This document shows, one piece after another, positions 52,498 through 60,912 of a DNA stretch of 64,000 nt. Within the stretch, counting starts at the first letter, position 1; each line of letters opens with the position of its first letter. A program made the translations under genes and the position numbers. The DNA comes from Murinocardiopsis flavida (GTDB lineage Bacteria > Actinomycetota > Actinomycetes > Streptosporangiales > Streptosporangiaceae), in NCBI RefSeq assembly GCF_003014485.1, contig NZ_PYGA01000020.1, positions 1 to 64,000 on the forward strand. Direction: 5' to 3'. A model generated the notes under the pieces. It was not told the origin of the DNA, ran no database searches, and saw only the letters and a program-made list of their open reading frames with translations.

Positions 52498-53711
52498 GGC
52501 GCGGGCTCCGGCTTCTTCTTCGCGGCCTTGCCGCCGTTCTCTTGCGCCTTGGGGTCGATGAACAGCCCGAGTTCGTCGGCCACCTGGCGGAACGCCTTGC
52601 GGAACGCGTCGTCGGTGAGTTTCAGGGGGTCGCCGGTGTTGCCGGCCTCCTCCAGCGCGCGGAAGTTCGCGGGCAGCGAGTGCTTGAGCATGCCGGTGCC
52701 CAGGAGCTTGCGGGCGAAGTCGGGCTGGATCTCGTTCTTGCGGCTGTGCCGGGTGAGGAGACCCATGACCTCCTTCTTGTTGCGCACCTGGAGGCGGTCC
52801 CACATGTGGATGAGGCGCTGGCCGCCGCGGATCGACGGGAGGTCCGGGGTGAGGAGGACCAGTGCGGTGTCGGCGAGTTCGACCGCCATGGCGCTGGCCT
52901 CGGTCATGGCCGAGCCGCAGTCGACGATGACGACCTCGTAGCGGGAGCGCAGCGCGCCGAGGACCTGGCGCGCGGCCCGCGCCGTGACGTCCTCGCCGCG
53001 TTCGCCCTCGCTCGGGGCGAGCAGGACGTGGGGGCCGTCGGGGTGGACGTAGAGGGTGTCGGCGAGCATCGCCGCGCTGATGTCGTCGGCGGCCTCGACG
53101 AGGTCGGCGATGCTGCGCCGATGGCTCAGGTCGAGGTAGCTGGGGATGTCGCCGGTCTGGAGGTCGAGGTCGACCAGGCAGACGACGCGGCCGGCCTTCG
53201 CGGAGAGCATGGCGAGTTGCACGGCCGTCGTGGTGGTGCCCACCCCGCCCTTGCCCCCGGTGATGGCGAGGATGGAGCCGCGCCCGCCCGACACCGGGAC
53301 GTCGAGCGAGGCGGCCTCCAGGTGCCGCCGGAGGGTGCGCGACCAGTCGGCGGCCGTGGTGATGCGGGCGTCGAGTTCCTCGAGCGTGGCGTTCGTGGAC
53401 AGGACGCCGCGGGCGCCGGCCTCCATGGCCTGGGTGAAGGTCTCGGACTGGATGTCGTCGACGATCAGGATGACGGCGAGCTGGGGGTGGGTGCGGGACA
53501 GCTCGCGGATGAGGTCGAGCACCGGCAGCGGGCCGAGTTCGTTGTGGATCAGGACGACGTCGAGGTTGGGCAGCTTGGAGACGGTCTCGATGATCTCGCG
53601 CGAGGAGCGGTGCACGCTGACGAGGTCGGTCTCCTGCAACTCGTCGAACCGGGTGGTGAGGGTCGACTCCAGTTCGGCGTTGGGGGCGCCGAGCATCACC
53701 TGGTAGGTCAC
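52494..53711 (-). CDS. cpaE: CpaE-like pilus localisation ATPase
   Basis: A 405-residue protein with an N-terminal receiver-like domain lacking a clear phospho-Asp pocket (about 1-120) and a MinD/ParA-type ATPase (about 135-370). The deviant Walker A is TGGKGGVGTTTTA; VCLVDLDLQTGDIPSYLDL and VIVDCGSAMTEASAMAVEL follow. The C-terminus is Lys-rich. CpaE positions the Tad machine at its site of assembly. The GTG start at 53711 overlaps the cpaB stop (GTGA), so an upstream frame is not used. Confidence 0.87.
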   Translation of the reverse strand: MTYQVMLGAPNAELESTLTTRFDELQETDLVSVHRSSREIIETVSKLPNLDVVLIHNELGPLPVLDLIRELSRTHPQLAVILIVDDIQSETFTQAMEAGARGVLSTNATLEELDARITTAADWSRTLRRHLEAASLDVPVSGGRGSILAITGGKGGVGTTTTAVQLAMLSAKAGRVVCLVDLDLQTGDIPSYLDLSHRRSIADLVEAADDISAAMLADTLYVHPDGPHVLLAPSEGERGEDVTARAARQVLGALRSRYEVVIVDCGSAMTEASAMAVELADTALVLLTPDLPSIRGGQRLIHMWDRLQVRNKKEVMGLLTRHSRKNEIQPDFARKLLGTGMLKHSLPANFRALEEAGNTGDPLKLTDDAFRKAFRQVADELGLFIDPKAQENGGKAAKKKPEPAP

Positions 53712-54463
53712 TGGCCACCGCCCGGGGCCTGCTGCCTGTCCTTCTTCGCGAGGTCCTGGATGTCCTTGTTGCAGAACTGGATGGCGCCGGGGTCGCCGGA
53801 GCCTTCGGGGCTCACCAGGCCCAGCCGCACGGTCTCGGAGAACGCCTCGACCTGGGTGAGGAGGAGGGTCTGGTCGGAGTCGAGCCGGAAGGTGACCGGG
53901 ACGCTGCCCGCTGATGCGCCTTCGGCGTCCTGCGAGGAGCGGACCACGCCGACCTCCAGGACCTGGACGTCGGTCAGGGCGCGCAGTGCGCACTGCTTGG
54001 CGGCACCGGCCTCCTGGTCGCCGCCCATGGTGGCGTAGACGTCGACCCGGGACCCGGGGCTGACCTTGCCGGCGACGCCGGTCTCGGCATCGACCATGAC
54101 CGCGACCTCGCGCTCACCGGCTTCGAGCTTGGGCGCCGCGATGACCATGCCCTTTTGCAGGTAGGAGCCCTTGGGAAGCTTCGTGGACGAGACGGGGACG
54201 CTGCCCGGCTGCTTCAGGGCGTCGTCGAGGTCGCCGAGGAAGTTGTTGGAGTAGAACTTGGCGGGGACCTGCGTCTTCTCGACCATGTCGTCGGTGACCG
54301 GCTGGTAGGCCGGGACCTCCTGAGTGAGCCTCAGGACGGTCTTGTACGTGCCCAACTCCCGATTCAGGGTGTTCACGTAGCTCACCACGGTGAAGAACAC
54401 CGCGATGGCGCCGATGCCGGCGACGATCATGAGCAGGATGCCACGTCGCTGACGGGGGTTCAT
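53708..54463 (-). CDS. cpaB: CpaB/RcpC-like pilus assembly protein
   Basis: A 251-residue membrane-anchored protein: one N-terminal helix (GILLMIVAGIGAIAVFFTVVSYV), then a SAF domain (about 48-115: EVPAYQPVTDDMVEKTQVPA, and LPKGSYLQKGMV) and an RcpC-like beta domain (REVAVMVDAETGVAGKVSPGSRVDVYAT). In Gram-negative Tad systems CpaB helps the secretin channel; here, without an outer membrane, it probably works in the wall zone. Stop overlaps the cpaE start. Confidence 0.85.
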   Translation of the reverse strand: MNPRQRRGILLMIVAGIGAIAVFFTVVSYVNTLNRELGTYKTVLRLTQEVPAYQPVTDDMVEKTQVPAKFYSNNFLGDLDDALKQPGSVPVSSTKLPKGSYLQKGMVIAAPKLEAGEREVAVMVDAETGVAGKVSPGSRVDVYATMGGDQEAGAAKQCALRALTDVQVLEVGVVRSSQDAEGASAGSVPVTFRLDSDQTLLLTQVEAFSETVRLGLVSPEGSGDPGAIQFCNKDIQDLAKKDRQQAPGGGQ

Positions 54464-54514
54464 GAGCTTCCGTTCCTTGTCGGGGGGCTGGCGAGGGGAC
54501 CGGGGGAGCCGTCC

Positions 54515-55633
54515 TCACCGGGGCGGTTGGTGATGCCGCCCGTGCCCGGGGGCAGGAGCGGTCTGCGGATAGGACGCGGGACCAGGGGGGGCGGGTTCCG
54601 CGTGAGGCGATGGTTGCTGAGGGGGTTGCTGCGGGGGTGCGGCGCCGGGTGGGGGTCCGGCCGCGCTCGGGCGGGCCGCGCCGGGGTCGTTGCCGACCCA
54701 GGCGGGGCGGACGTGCTCACCGGTGTTGCGTGCGGGCGGCGGGGGGACGTCGGCGCCGCGTGTCGGGGGCCTGCCGACCGGCGGGTGGTTGGCGGCCCGG
54801 CAGAAGGGGCAGTGGAGTCCGGCGACGGGTTCGCGGCACCAGACGCAGGCGGTGGGGCGGATCGCGCGGACGGTCTGGGTGAGCGCCTGCGGGTGGGCGC
54901 TGAACGCGACGAACTCGATGTACTTCTTGCTGCCCCAGTACTTGGCGCCGAGCGGCTGCTCGGGCAGGGCGCTGATCGACACCGGGCGCACCGCGGGGGT
55001 GAACTGGTTGTTGAAGGCGTCGATGTCGTGGCCCTCGGGGCGGGCGATGAGCATCTGGATCGGTTCGACCGGCCGCGCGGAGATGTTGGCCGCGGCGCTG
55101 CCCTTGCGGACCCGGCCGACCCGCTTGGTGGGGGCGCTGAACGCGAGGAAGGTGCTCCCGGGGGCGTAGGACCCCAGGTGCTGGCGGACCGAGATGGGGA
55201 TGGTCGCGAGGTTCGTGACGCTCTTCAGCCACCCGCCGGCGAGCATGTGCTCGGGCAGCACCGCCGGCAGCGCCGCGACCAGCCCCGACGGGAGGTAGGG
55301 GGCCAGATAGGCGAGCTGGTCGGCGGCGAGCGACATGGCGAGCGGTGAGAAGTCCATGGCGACGGCGGCGACGCTGTCGCTCTGGAGCGCGCCGCGGGCG
55401 AACCTGATGGCGCGGACGGCGCGCTCGGAGTGCCAGCTGGGGTACAGCGCGACGACCTTGCGCCCGGCGTCGACGTGGTAGCGCGCGAACTCGAGGAAGG
55501 CCTCGCCTTGTGCGGCGAGGTCTTCTCCTTCGAGTGGGAAGCGCTGCGCCTGGGCCTCGCCGAGTTGTCCCGTACTCGGGACGTCTGCGAGCAGCGCGAC
55601 GACGCTCACGGAACGTGGGCGGGCTTTGGGCAC
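54515..55633 (-). CDS. Tad-associated protein of unknown function with zinc-ribbon
   Basis: A 372-residue protein at the head of the Tad operon; family not recognised. The N-terminal half is soluble alpha/beta with Ala/Leu-rich segments. Residues 235-285 contain AFSAHPQALTQTVRAIRPTACVWCREPVAGLHCPFC, a CxxC-x9-CxxC-type zinc ribbon, followed by a ~90-residue Pro-rich disordered tail. No signal peptide or clear membrane helix. GTG start with GGAGGAG 8 bases upstream. Position suggests a cytosolic scaffold or regulator for pilus assembly. 51 bases separate it from cpaB. Confidence 0.65.
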   Translation of the reverse strand: MPKARPRSVSVVALLADVPSTGQLGEAQAQRFPLEGEDLAAQGEAFLEFARYHVDAGRKVVALYPSWHSERAVRAIRFARGALQSDSVAAVAMDFSPLAMSLAADQLAYLAPYLPSGLVAALPAVLPEHMLAGGWLKSVTNLATIPISVRQHLGSYAPGSTFLAFSAPTKRVGRVRKGSAAANISARPVEPIQMLIARPEGHDIDAFNNQFTPAVRPVSISALPEQPLGAKYWGSKKYIEFVAFSAHPQALTQTVRAIRPTACVWCREPVAGLHCPFCRAANHPPVGRPPTRGADVPPPPARNTGEHVRPAWVGNDPGAARPSAAGPPPGAAPPQQPPQQPSPHAEPAPPGPASYPQTAPAPGHGRHHQPPR

Positions 55634-56002
55634 TGGGCGAGCTCCTCCGGGGGTAGGCGCTTCGACGCGTCGGATGTCTGGATCACCTGCGAAGGGGCAC
55701 TACGCGGCGTGTTGCAGGCGTATCGTAACCATTCACCGGGAACGTGGATATGCCTGAAGCAGTCCTGTGGACAACCGTGACACTGACTTCCACGCTGTGT
55801 CACCAAGTCGTCGTTAATTGGAGCCGTATTCAGTCCTAAATGTTACCGAATGCGCTAATCCTGGCCGAATGCGGACAGTCGGCCGGGGTGCGTCGGAGCA
55901 GTTCGGACTTGCGGATCGTAGCTCGTTCGGATAACAACGGCGGCCCGTTTTCGGGGGGCGAGCGGGTGCCGACGGCCGGGGGCACCGCGAGGTCACGCAC
56001 GG
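55634..56002 (-). promoter_or_regulatory. Probable Tad operon promoter region
   Basis: 369 bases without a gene, AT-richer than its surroundings, between the zinc-ribbon gene and the upstream pilin-fused gene in the same direction. On the minus strand TACGAT (55722-55727) is a possible extended -10 about 90 bases before the operon start. No terminator for the upstream gene was found. Confidence 0.45.
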
Positions 56003-57598
56003 TCATTCCGGCTCGTTCTCATTCTCTGGACGGCATTCGGCATCGGCCGCGGCCGCGGGTGCCGGGTCGGGTTCGGAGCTGGGGTCGGGGGCGTCGTTGC
56101 CGCCGCCGTCCTGGTGGGCGGCGCACTCGCCGAAGTCCAGCCACACGCGCGGGCCCATGTCGTCGGGTGCGCCCAGGAACTCCGCCTTGGACGCGGCCCG
56201 CTTCTCGTCGCCCCACGCAGCGGGCAGGACGGAGCCGGCGCCCAGCATGCTGAGGCCGAACGGGGTGGAGCCGGTGGAGCGCTCGGTCTCGTAGAGGACC
56301 CGGCCGATCCTGCCGCGCTCGTAGAACTGCTGCTTGACGCGGTCCTGGACGGCGCCGTCGTCGCCGGACACGGCGGGGACGCCGAACTCCGAGTCGCGGT
56401 GCTTGCCCCCGCCGCCGCTCCGCAGCCAGTCCTCCACGTCGTCGCGGTTGCCGTCGTCGACGGCGAGCGCCGCGCTGCGGGTCTCGTACAGCCCGTTCTT
56501 GCCGCCCGCGCCGGAGGGCGGCGGGCTGGGTGCGGGTTCGCCGGCGGCCTCGGTGTCGAGGCCGGCGCCGTCGGGCGTGGCGATCGTCTCGGCGACCCGC
56601 ACCGAGGTCAGGCGCCCCTTGTCGTCGCGGACCAGGCGGAGTGCGACGTCCTTGCGCTCCTTGGCCCCCAGGGAGAACAGGCCGACGTTGTGCTTGCCCT
56701 TGGCGGTGAAGGAGTAGGTGCGCGCCGTCGTCGGGTGGTCGGGGTCGGTCGCGTCGACCTCCTCCAGGGTCGCCCCGCTGAGGCGGCCCTTGCCGCCGAG
56801 GAGGCCGAGGTCGAGGGTGCCGCTCTTCGCCTTGGCGCCGAACCCGAGGGATCCGGGCACGGATTCGGCGGTGATCTGCGGGTCGCCGACCTTCTTCGCG
56901 AGGTCCTTCAGGTCGGCGGGCTCCTTGGGGCATGCCTGCGGGGTCTCGGCGCTGCCGTCGTCGCACGCCTGCTGCTTCAGGTAGTCGGCCGCGGCGTGCT
57001 GGACGCGGTCGGCCTCCTTTGCCGCGCCCGGCCCCCTGAACGCGAACGCGTCGCCGGCCCGCCACGGCGGGTCGCCGGGCAGTTTGCCGCCGAGCGCCGC
57101 GTCGCCGCTGGTGACGGCGCGGTCCGCGCCCTTGCCCTTGGCGCCGAACCCGTCGTCGGACATCGCGGTGAGGCGGACGGTGCCGTCGGGCAGTTCCTGG
57201 CGGAGGAACGCGAGGTCGCCGCCGAGCGCCACGACGGCCGCCGACGTGGCGGTGCGGGACCAGCCCGCGTCGTACAGGACGGGGCAGAGATCGGGCCGGA
57301 GTTCGGCGTCGGCCGCCGAGGCGCCGTCGCCGGTGCAGGAGGAGGGCGGCGCCGCGGCGGCGTTCGAGCGTGCTTCGGCGGCGCCGCCCGTGCAGCCGCC
57401 GTTGTCGGACTCGGACGGGTTCAGCAGTCCGCACACTGCGCGGTCGACGGACGCGGTGGCGTTGGGCGGCAGGAAGAGGTAGCCGGCGACGGCGGCGACG
57501 GCGACGGCGAGGGTGATCCCCATCGTGTACTCGATGTGGATGCGGCCGGGGTCGGCCGCCGGCGGGCGGGCGCGGTAGGGAGGGCGAGGGGGTGCCAA
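56003..57598 (-). CDS. Large exoprotein with prepilin-like N-terminus, unknown function
   Basis: A 531-residue protein. The leader of 18 residues ends in Gly, then RIHIEYTMGITLAVAVAAVA with Glu23 at +5 and Tyr at +6, as in Flp, followed by VDRAVCGLL. This echoes the toxin (SATCGLF) and the pilin (VDCL). The rest (about 60-531) is a soluble acidic region with several cysteines and no family I recognise; it ends in an Asp/Pro/Ala/Glu-rich tail. The TTG start has GAGAGGAC upstream. It lies just upstream of the Tad operon and downstream of two lipoproteins in the same direction. I infer Tad-dependent surface display. Confidence 0.7.
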   Translation of the reverse strand: MAPPRPPYRARPPAADPGRIHIEYTMGITLAVAVAAVAGYLFLPPNATASVDRAVCGLLNPSESDNGGCTGGAAEARSNAAAAPPSSCTGDGASAADAELRPDLCPVLYDAGWSRTATSAAVVALGGDLAFLRQELPDGTVRLTAMSDDGFGAKGKGADRAVTSGDAALGGKLPGDPPWRAGDAFAFRGPGAAKEADRVQHAAADYLKQQACDDGSAETPQACPKEPADLKDLAKKVGDPQITAESVPGSLGFGAKAKSGTLDLGLLGGKGRLSGATLEEVDATDPDHPTTARTYSFTAKGKHNVGLFSLGAKERKDVALRLVRDDKGRLTSVRVAETIATPDGAGLDTEAAGEPAPSPPPSGAGGKNGLYETRSAALAVDDGNRDDVEDWLRSGGGGKHRDSEFGVPAVSGDDGAVQDRVKQQFYERGRIGRVLYETERSTGSTPFGLSMLGAGSVLPAAWGDEKRAASKAEFLGAPDDMGPRVWLDFGECAAHQDGGGNDAPDPSSEPDPAPAAAADAECRPENENEPE

Positions 57599-57653
57599 CT
57601 CGGTCCTCTCGGAGGGTAAGGGTGTGCGGGTCCGGTGCGGTGGCGGTCCGTCG

Positions 57654-58259
57654 TCAGTCGAACGCGGTCATGACCAGGGCGACGGCCGCCGCCGCGTCGA
57701 AGTCGGGATCGTCGGCGGGGGGTTCGATCCGGACGTCGAAGGCGAGCTGCTTCTTCGGGTCGGCGATCTTCAGCAGGTACTCGGTGCGCTTGTCGGGGTG
57801 GGTCCGGTGCAGCAGCGCGATGGTCTGGCGGCCGTGGGGGTGCTGGGAGGCCCCCGCGGCGACCATGTCCTCGTAGTCGGCTTCGAGGGCGAACCCGTCC
57901 TCGAAGCGGACGACGCCGGCGGTGATGGCGGCGGGCCCGTCGTAGGTGCACTGGTGGACGATGATGCGGTGCGCCGTCCGGGTCGAGGCGCCCTCCACGA
58001 CCGCGCGTTCGCCGCCGATGTCGGGGCGCCAGCCGAGGGCGCAGGTCTCGTCGGAGGCGAGGTCGACGACCGGTAGGCCGCCGCTGGGGGCCGGGCCCGA
58101 CTTGGTGGCGGCCAGCCAGGTGGTGGGCAGGTCGCCGCGCGGGCCCACCTTGGGCGCCGGCGCGGGGTCGGCGCCGGTGCACCCGGAGAGCAGCAGCACC
58201 GATGCGGAGAGTGCCGCGAACGCGCATAGGGGTCGGGCGGTGCCCTGGCGTTCGGTCAT
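57654..58259 (-). CDS. Lipoprotein of unknown function, paralogue A
   Basis: A 201-residue lipoprotein with lipobox LLSGC (Cys near residue 27). The mature domain shares its pattern with the next upstream gene: DETCALGW, HQCTYDGPAAITAGVVRFEDG, YEDMVAAGASQHPHGRQTIALLH and KRTEYLLKIADP. The two cysteines probably pair. Family unknown. GAGGA about 8 bases before ATG 58259 supports the start; ATG 58268 is too close to that site. It has its own promoter, very similar to that of its paralogue. It precedes the pilin-fused exoprotein gene by 55 bases and may be co-transcribed with it. Confidence 0.68.
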   Translation of the reverse strand: MTERQGTARPLCAFAALSASVLLLSGCTGADPAPAPKVGPRGDLPTTWLAATKSGPAPSGGLPVVDLASDETCALGWRPDIGGERAVVEGASTRTAHRIIVHQCTYDGPAAITAGVVRFEDGFALEADYEDMVAAGASQHPHGRQTIALLHRTHPDKRTEYLLKIADPKKQLAFDVRIEPPADDPDFDAAAAVALVMTAFD

Positions 58260-58295
58260 GGCCGGCATCCTCGCGGCTCGTGTCTGGATGTTTCT

Positions 58296-58349
58296 GGTTT
58301 CATTTGGTTTTCGGTGATATTAGGAGGCTTTTGCGGCCGGTGCAAGGGC
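58296..58349 (-). promoter_or_regulatory. Promoter of lipoprotein A, duplicated element
   Basis: On the minus strand TTGCAC and TAATAT (17-base spacer) form a good -35/-10 pair (TAATAT at 58317-58322). The 27-base element 58296-58322 is 23/27 identical to 59112-59138 before the paralogue. Confidence 0.65.
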
Positions 58350-58481
58350 CCAGGCGCCCGGTTCCGCCTACGGCGCGGGCCGGGAGTGCGCTGAGTCACC
58401 CTATGTGCGTGCGCCGCGTTCGGGTATGCCCGGCCGTCCCCGGTTTTCCCGTGCACCACCGCCCGCGGCGGCCGCCGCGGC

Positions 58482-59087
58482 TCAGTCCAGGGCCGACACC
58501 GCGAGGCCGACGGCGTCCTTCGCGCCGAAACCGGAGCCGGGGCTCTCGATCTCCAGGTCGAAGCTTGCCAGCTGGTCGGGGTCGGGGACCATCACGATGT
58601 ACTCGGTGCGCTTGTTGGGGAACACCTGGCGGAGCAGGGCGACGGTCTGGTCGCCTTCAACGTGCTCGGAGGCTCCCGCGGCGATGAGGTCGGCGTAGGT
58701 CCGCGAGAGGGCGTCGCCGTCCTTGTAGCGCACCAGCCCGGCCGAGACCGGTGCCGCGCCGCTGAAACTGCACTTGTGCACCCGCGAGCCGTCGTCCTGC
58801 TCGTCGTTGAGGACTTCGGTCAGCTCCGCCTTCTCCGAGCCGATCGCCGGCTTCCAGGGGATGGCGCACTTCTGCTCGGCGGTGAGGTCGACGATCGGCG
58901 AGCCGCCGCCCGAGGACGCGGGCGGCCGCTGCTCGGCCGCCGCGGTCACCCAGTCGTCGGGGATCCGGCCGCGGGGCGTGCCGTCGGGTTCGACGGCGTC
59001 CTCGCCGCCCCCGGTGCAGCCCGTGGCGAGGAGCGCGAGCGCGGCGGCGAGGAGGATCGGTCGAAAGGTGCCCGGGTGGGAGGTCAT
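58482..59087 (-). CDS. Lipoprotein of unknown function, paralogue B
   Basis: A 201-residue lipoprotein: MTSHPGTFRPILLAAALALLATGC gives a lipobox with Cys24. The mature domain aligns with paralogue A along its length: QKCAIPWKP, HKCSFSGAAPVSAGLVRYKDGDAL, YADLIAAGASEHVEGDQTVALL and KRTEYIVMVPDP. Both are acidic and end in VSALD/VMTAFD-like tails. Tandem duplication including the promoter is evident. Surface-exposed; function unknown. Confidence 0.68.
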   Translation of the reverse strand: MTSHPGTFRPILLAAALALLATGCTGGGEDAVEPDGTPRGRIPDDWVTAAAEQRPPASSGGGSPIVDLTAEQKCAIPWKPAIGSEKAELTEVLNDEQDDGSRVHKCSFSGAAPVSAGLVRYKDGDALSRTYADLIAAGASEHVEGDQTVALLRQVFPNKRTEYIVMVPDPDQLASFDLEIESPGSGFGAKDAVGLAVSALD

Positions 59088-59111
59088 GTCAGCCCCTGAG
59101 GATGGACGTCC

Positions 59112-59161
59112 GGTTCCATTTTGTTTTACGTGATATTACGCCTGATTGATTGGCATTGCAG
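59112..59161 (-). promoter_or_regulatory. Promoter of lipoprotein B, duplicated element
   Basis: On the minus strand CTGCAA and TAATAT (17-base spacer; TAATAT at 59133-59138) form a promoter, with the conserved 27-base element at 59112-59138. Transcription would start about 35-40 bases before the gene. Confidence 0.65.
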
Positions 59162-59194
59162 GGGCCTGTGGTCCCGGGGTCGGTCCCGCAACGG

Positions 59195-59234
59195 CGGCAG
59201 CGCCGCAACCCCGGACCGGGGCGCGGCGCTGCCG
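59195..59234 (-). terminator. Terminator after purine permease gene
   Basis: CGGCAGCGCCGC (59195-59206) and GCGGCGCTGCCG (59223-59234), a perfect 12-bp stem about 20 bases past the permease stop. Confidence 0.75.
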
Positions 59235-59253
59235 GAGGTCCTGCCGGAGGTGC

Positions 59254-60747
59254 TCAGCGGGGGTCGGACGCCTCCTCGCCGACGGGCCCGGGCGCGCGCT
59301 GGGGCGGGACGGAGCCGCTGCGGGCGGCCGCGTCCGCCGCGTCCGGGTAGTCCTTGTCGAGTGTCGGCGCCGCGGCGAAGACCGACGGGCCCTCCGCGTA
59401 CCGCCCGCCGCCGATCATGTTGAAGCAGATGTTCAGCACGATCGCGACGACGGCCGCACCGACGATCCCCGAGTGCAGGATGAGCGCCAGCCAGTCGGGG
59501 AAGCCCTCGTAGAACGTCGGGACCGCGAGCGGGATGATGCCGAAGCCCAGCGACGAGGCGACCAGGATCAGGTTGAGGTTGTCGTCGAAGTCGACCTTGC
59601 CGAGCGTGCGGATGCCGCTGGCGGCGACCGTGCCGAACAGCACGAGGCCGGCGCCGCCCAGGACCGGCATCGGGATCGCGGCGACCACCCGGCCGAGGAC
59701 CGGGAACAGCCCGAGGACGATCAGCATGCCCGCGCCGGTCGCGACGACGAAGCGGCTGCGGACCCGGGTGAGCGCGATCAGGCCGATGTTCTGCGCGAAC
59801 GAGCTGCCGGGGGTCGAGTTGAAGATCGGCCCGATGATGGACGCGCTCACGTCGGCGCGCAGCCCGGCGGCGATCCGCCGGCTGTCGACCTTCGACCCCA
59901 CGATCTCGCCGACGGCGATGATGTGCGACGCGCCCTCGGTCAGCACGACGAGCATGATCACGCACATCGTGACGATCGGCGCCCATTCGAACTGCGGCAT
60001 GCCGAAGTGGAACGGGGACCCGAGCGAGACGATCGCCCCCTCGCCGACCTGGCTGAAGTCGGCCTTGCCGAACGGGATCGCGACGAGTGTGCCCGCGACC
60101 AGCCCCAGCAGGATGGAGATCCGGCTGAACATGCCCGGCAGCGCGCGGGAGAACAGCAGCACCAGCGCGAGGGTCGTGCCGGCGAGCGCGAGGTCGCCCA
60201 GGGCGGGGACCTGGTCCGCGGCGCCGTCGACCACCCAGCCCGCCGCAACGGGCATCAGCGACAGCCCGATCACGGTGATCAGGCTGCCGGTGACCACCGG
60301 CGGGAAGAAGCGGATGAGCTGCCCGAAGAACGGTGTGAGCAGGAGGGCGAACACGCCGCCCACCAGCGACGCGCCCAGGACGACGGGGATGCCCTGGTCG
60401 GCCGCCACCGCGGTCATGGCGCTCACCGGGATGAACGACGCCCCGATGACGATGGGCATCTGCGCGCCCACGCGCCAGACTCCGAGGGTCTGGAGGACCG
60501 TCGCGATCCCGGCGACCAGCAGCGCGCCGCTGACGAGCACGCCGAGGTCGGTCGCGTCGAGTCCGGCGGCCGCGCCGATGACCAGCGCGGGGGCGACGGC
60601 GCCCGCGTACATGGTGAGGATGTGCTGGAGGCCGTAGACGAGCAGCAGCCGGGTGGGCAGCCGCTCGTCCTCGGGCCGGGGTTCGGGTGTCGTGGCGTCT
60701 GTTGTGGCTGAGGCGCTCGTGTCGGTGCCGTTCTTGCGCAGTCTCAT
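59254..60747 (-). CDS. NCS2-family purine (urate/xanthine) permease
   Basis: A 497-residue nucleobase:cation symporter-2 with about 14 membrane segments. Family marks: VYGLQHILTMYAGAVAPALVIG, the substrate-site helix TEGASHIIAVGEIVG, and FNSTPGSSFAQNIGLIALTRVRSRFV, which resembles the NxxPxxxxxxNxGxxxxTxxxxR NCS2 motif. It imports urate, xanthine or uracil with a proton. Its position just downstream of urate oxidase in the same direction makes urate or xanthine most likely. Charged tails at both ends. Terminator follows. Confidence 0.9.
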   Translation of the reverse strand: MRLRKNGTDTSASATTDATTPEPRPEDERLPTRLLLVYGLQHILTMYAGAVAPALVIGAAAGLDATDLGVLVSGALLVAGIATVLQTLGVWRVGAQMPIVIGASFIPVSAMTAVAADQGIPVVLGASLVGGVFALLLTPFFGQLIRFFPPVVTGSLITVIGLSLMPVAAGWVVDGAADQVPALGDLALAGTTLALVLLFSRALPGMFSRISILLGLVAGTLVAIPFGKADFSQVGEGAIVSLGSPFHFGMPQFEWAPIVTMCVIMLVVLTEGASHIIAVGEIVGSKVDSRRIAAGLRADVSASIIGPIFNSTPGSSFAQNIGLIALTRVRSRFVVATGAGMLIVLGLFPVLGRVVAAIPMPVLGGAGLVLFGTVAASGIRTLGKVDFDDNLNLILVASSLGFGIIPLAVPTFYEGFPDWLALILHSGIVGAAVVAIVLNICFNMIGGGRYAEGPSVFAAAPTLDKDYPDAADAAARSGSVPPQRAPGPVGEEASDPR

Positions 60748-60857
60748 GACCAGTTTCCAGCCTCGTTGGGTGCTCGCTCGGCGGTTCGGGGGTACCGCGC
60801 CCGGCGGTGCCGGGTACGGCGGCGGCCCCGGGCGCCGCCGGGGGCGGCCGGGGCATT

Positions 60858-60898
60858 GGGGGCCGCGCCGGCGCGGGGCCGGCGCCGGTGCGGCCCCC
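60858..60898 (-). terminator. Hairpin after urate oxidase gene
   Basis: GGGGGCCGC (60858-60866) and GCGGCCCCC (60890-60898) enclose a further GCCGGC-rich stem. It lies 15 bases past the urate oxidase stop and may attenuate read-through into the permease. Confidence 0.6.
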
Positions 60899-60912
60899 TG
60901 AGGGGGGTGGTA

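Noticed and set aside
42470-55633. Type IV secretion or type II secretion system
   Set aside because: CpaF, TadB, TadC, CpaB, CpaE, TadE and Flp pilin together define a Tad system; no VirB or Gsp-specific parts.
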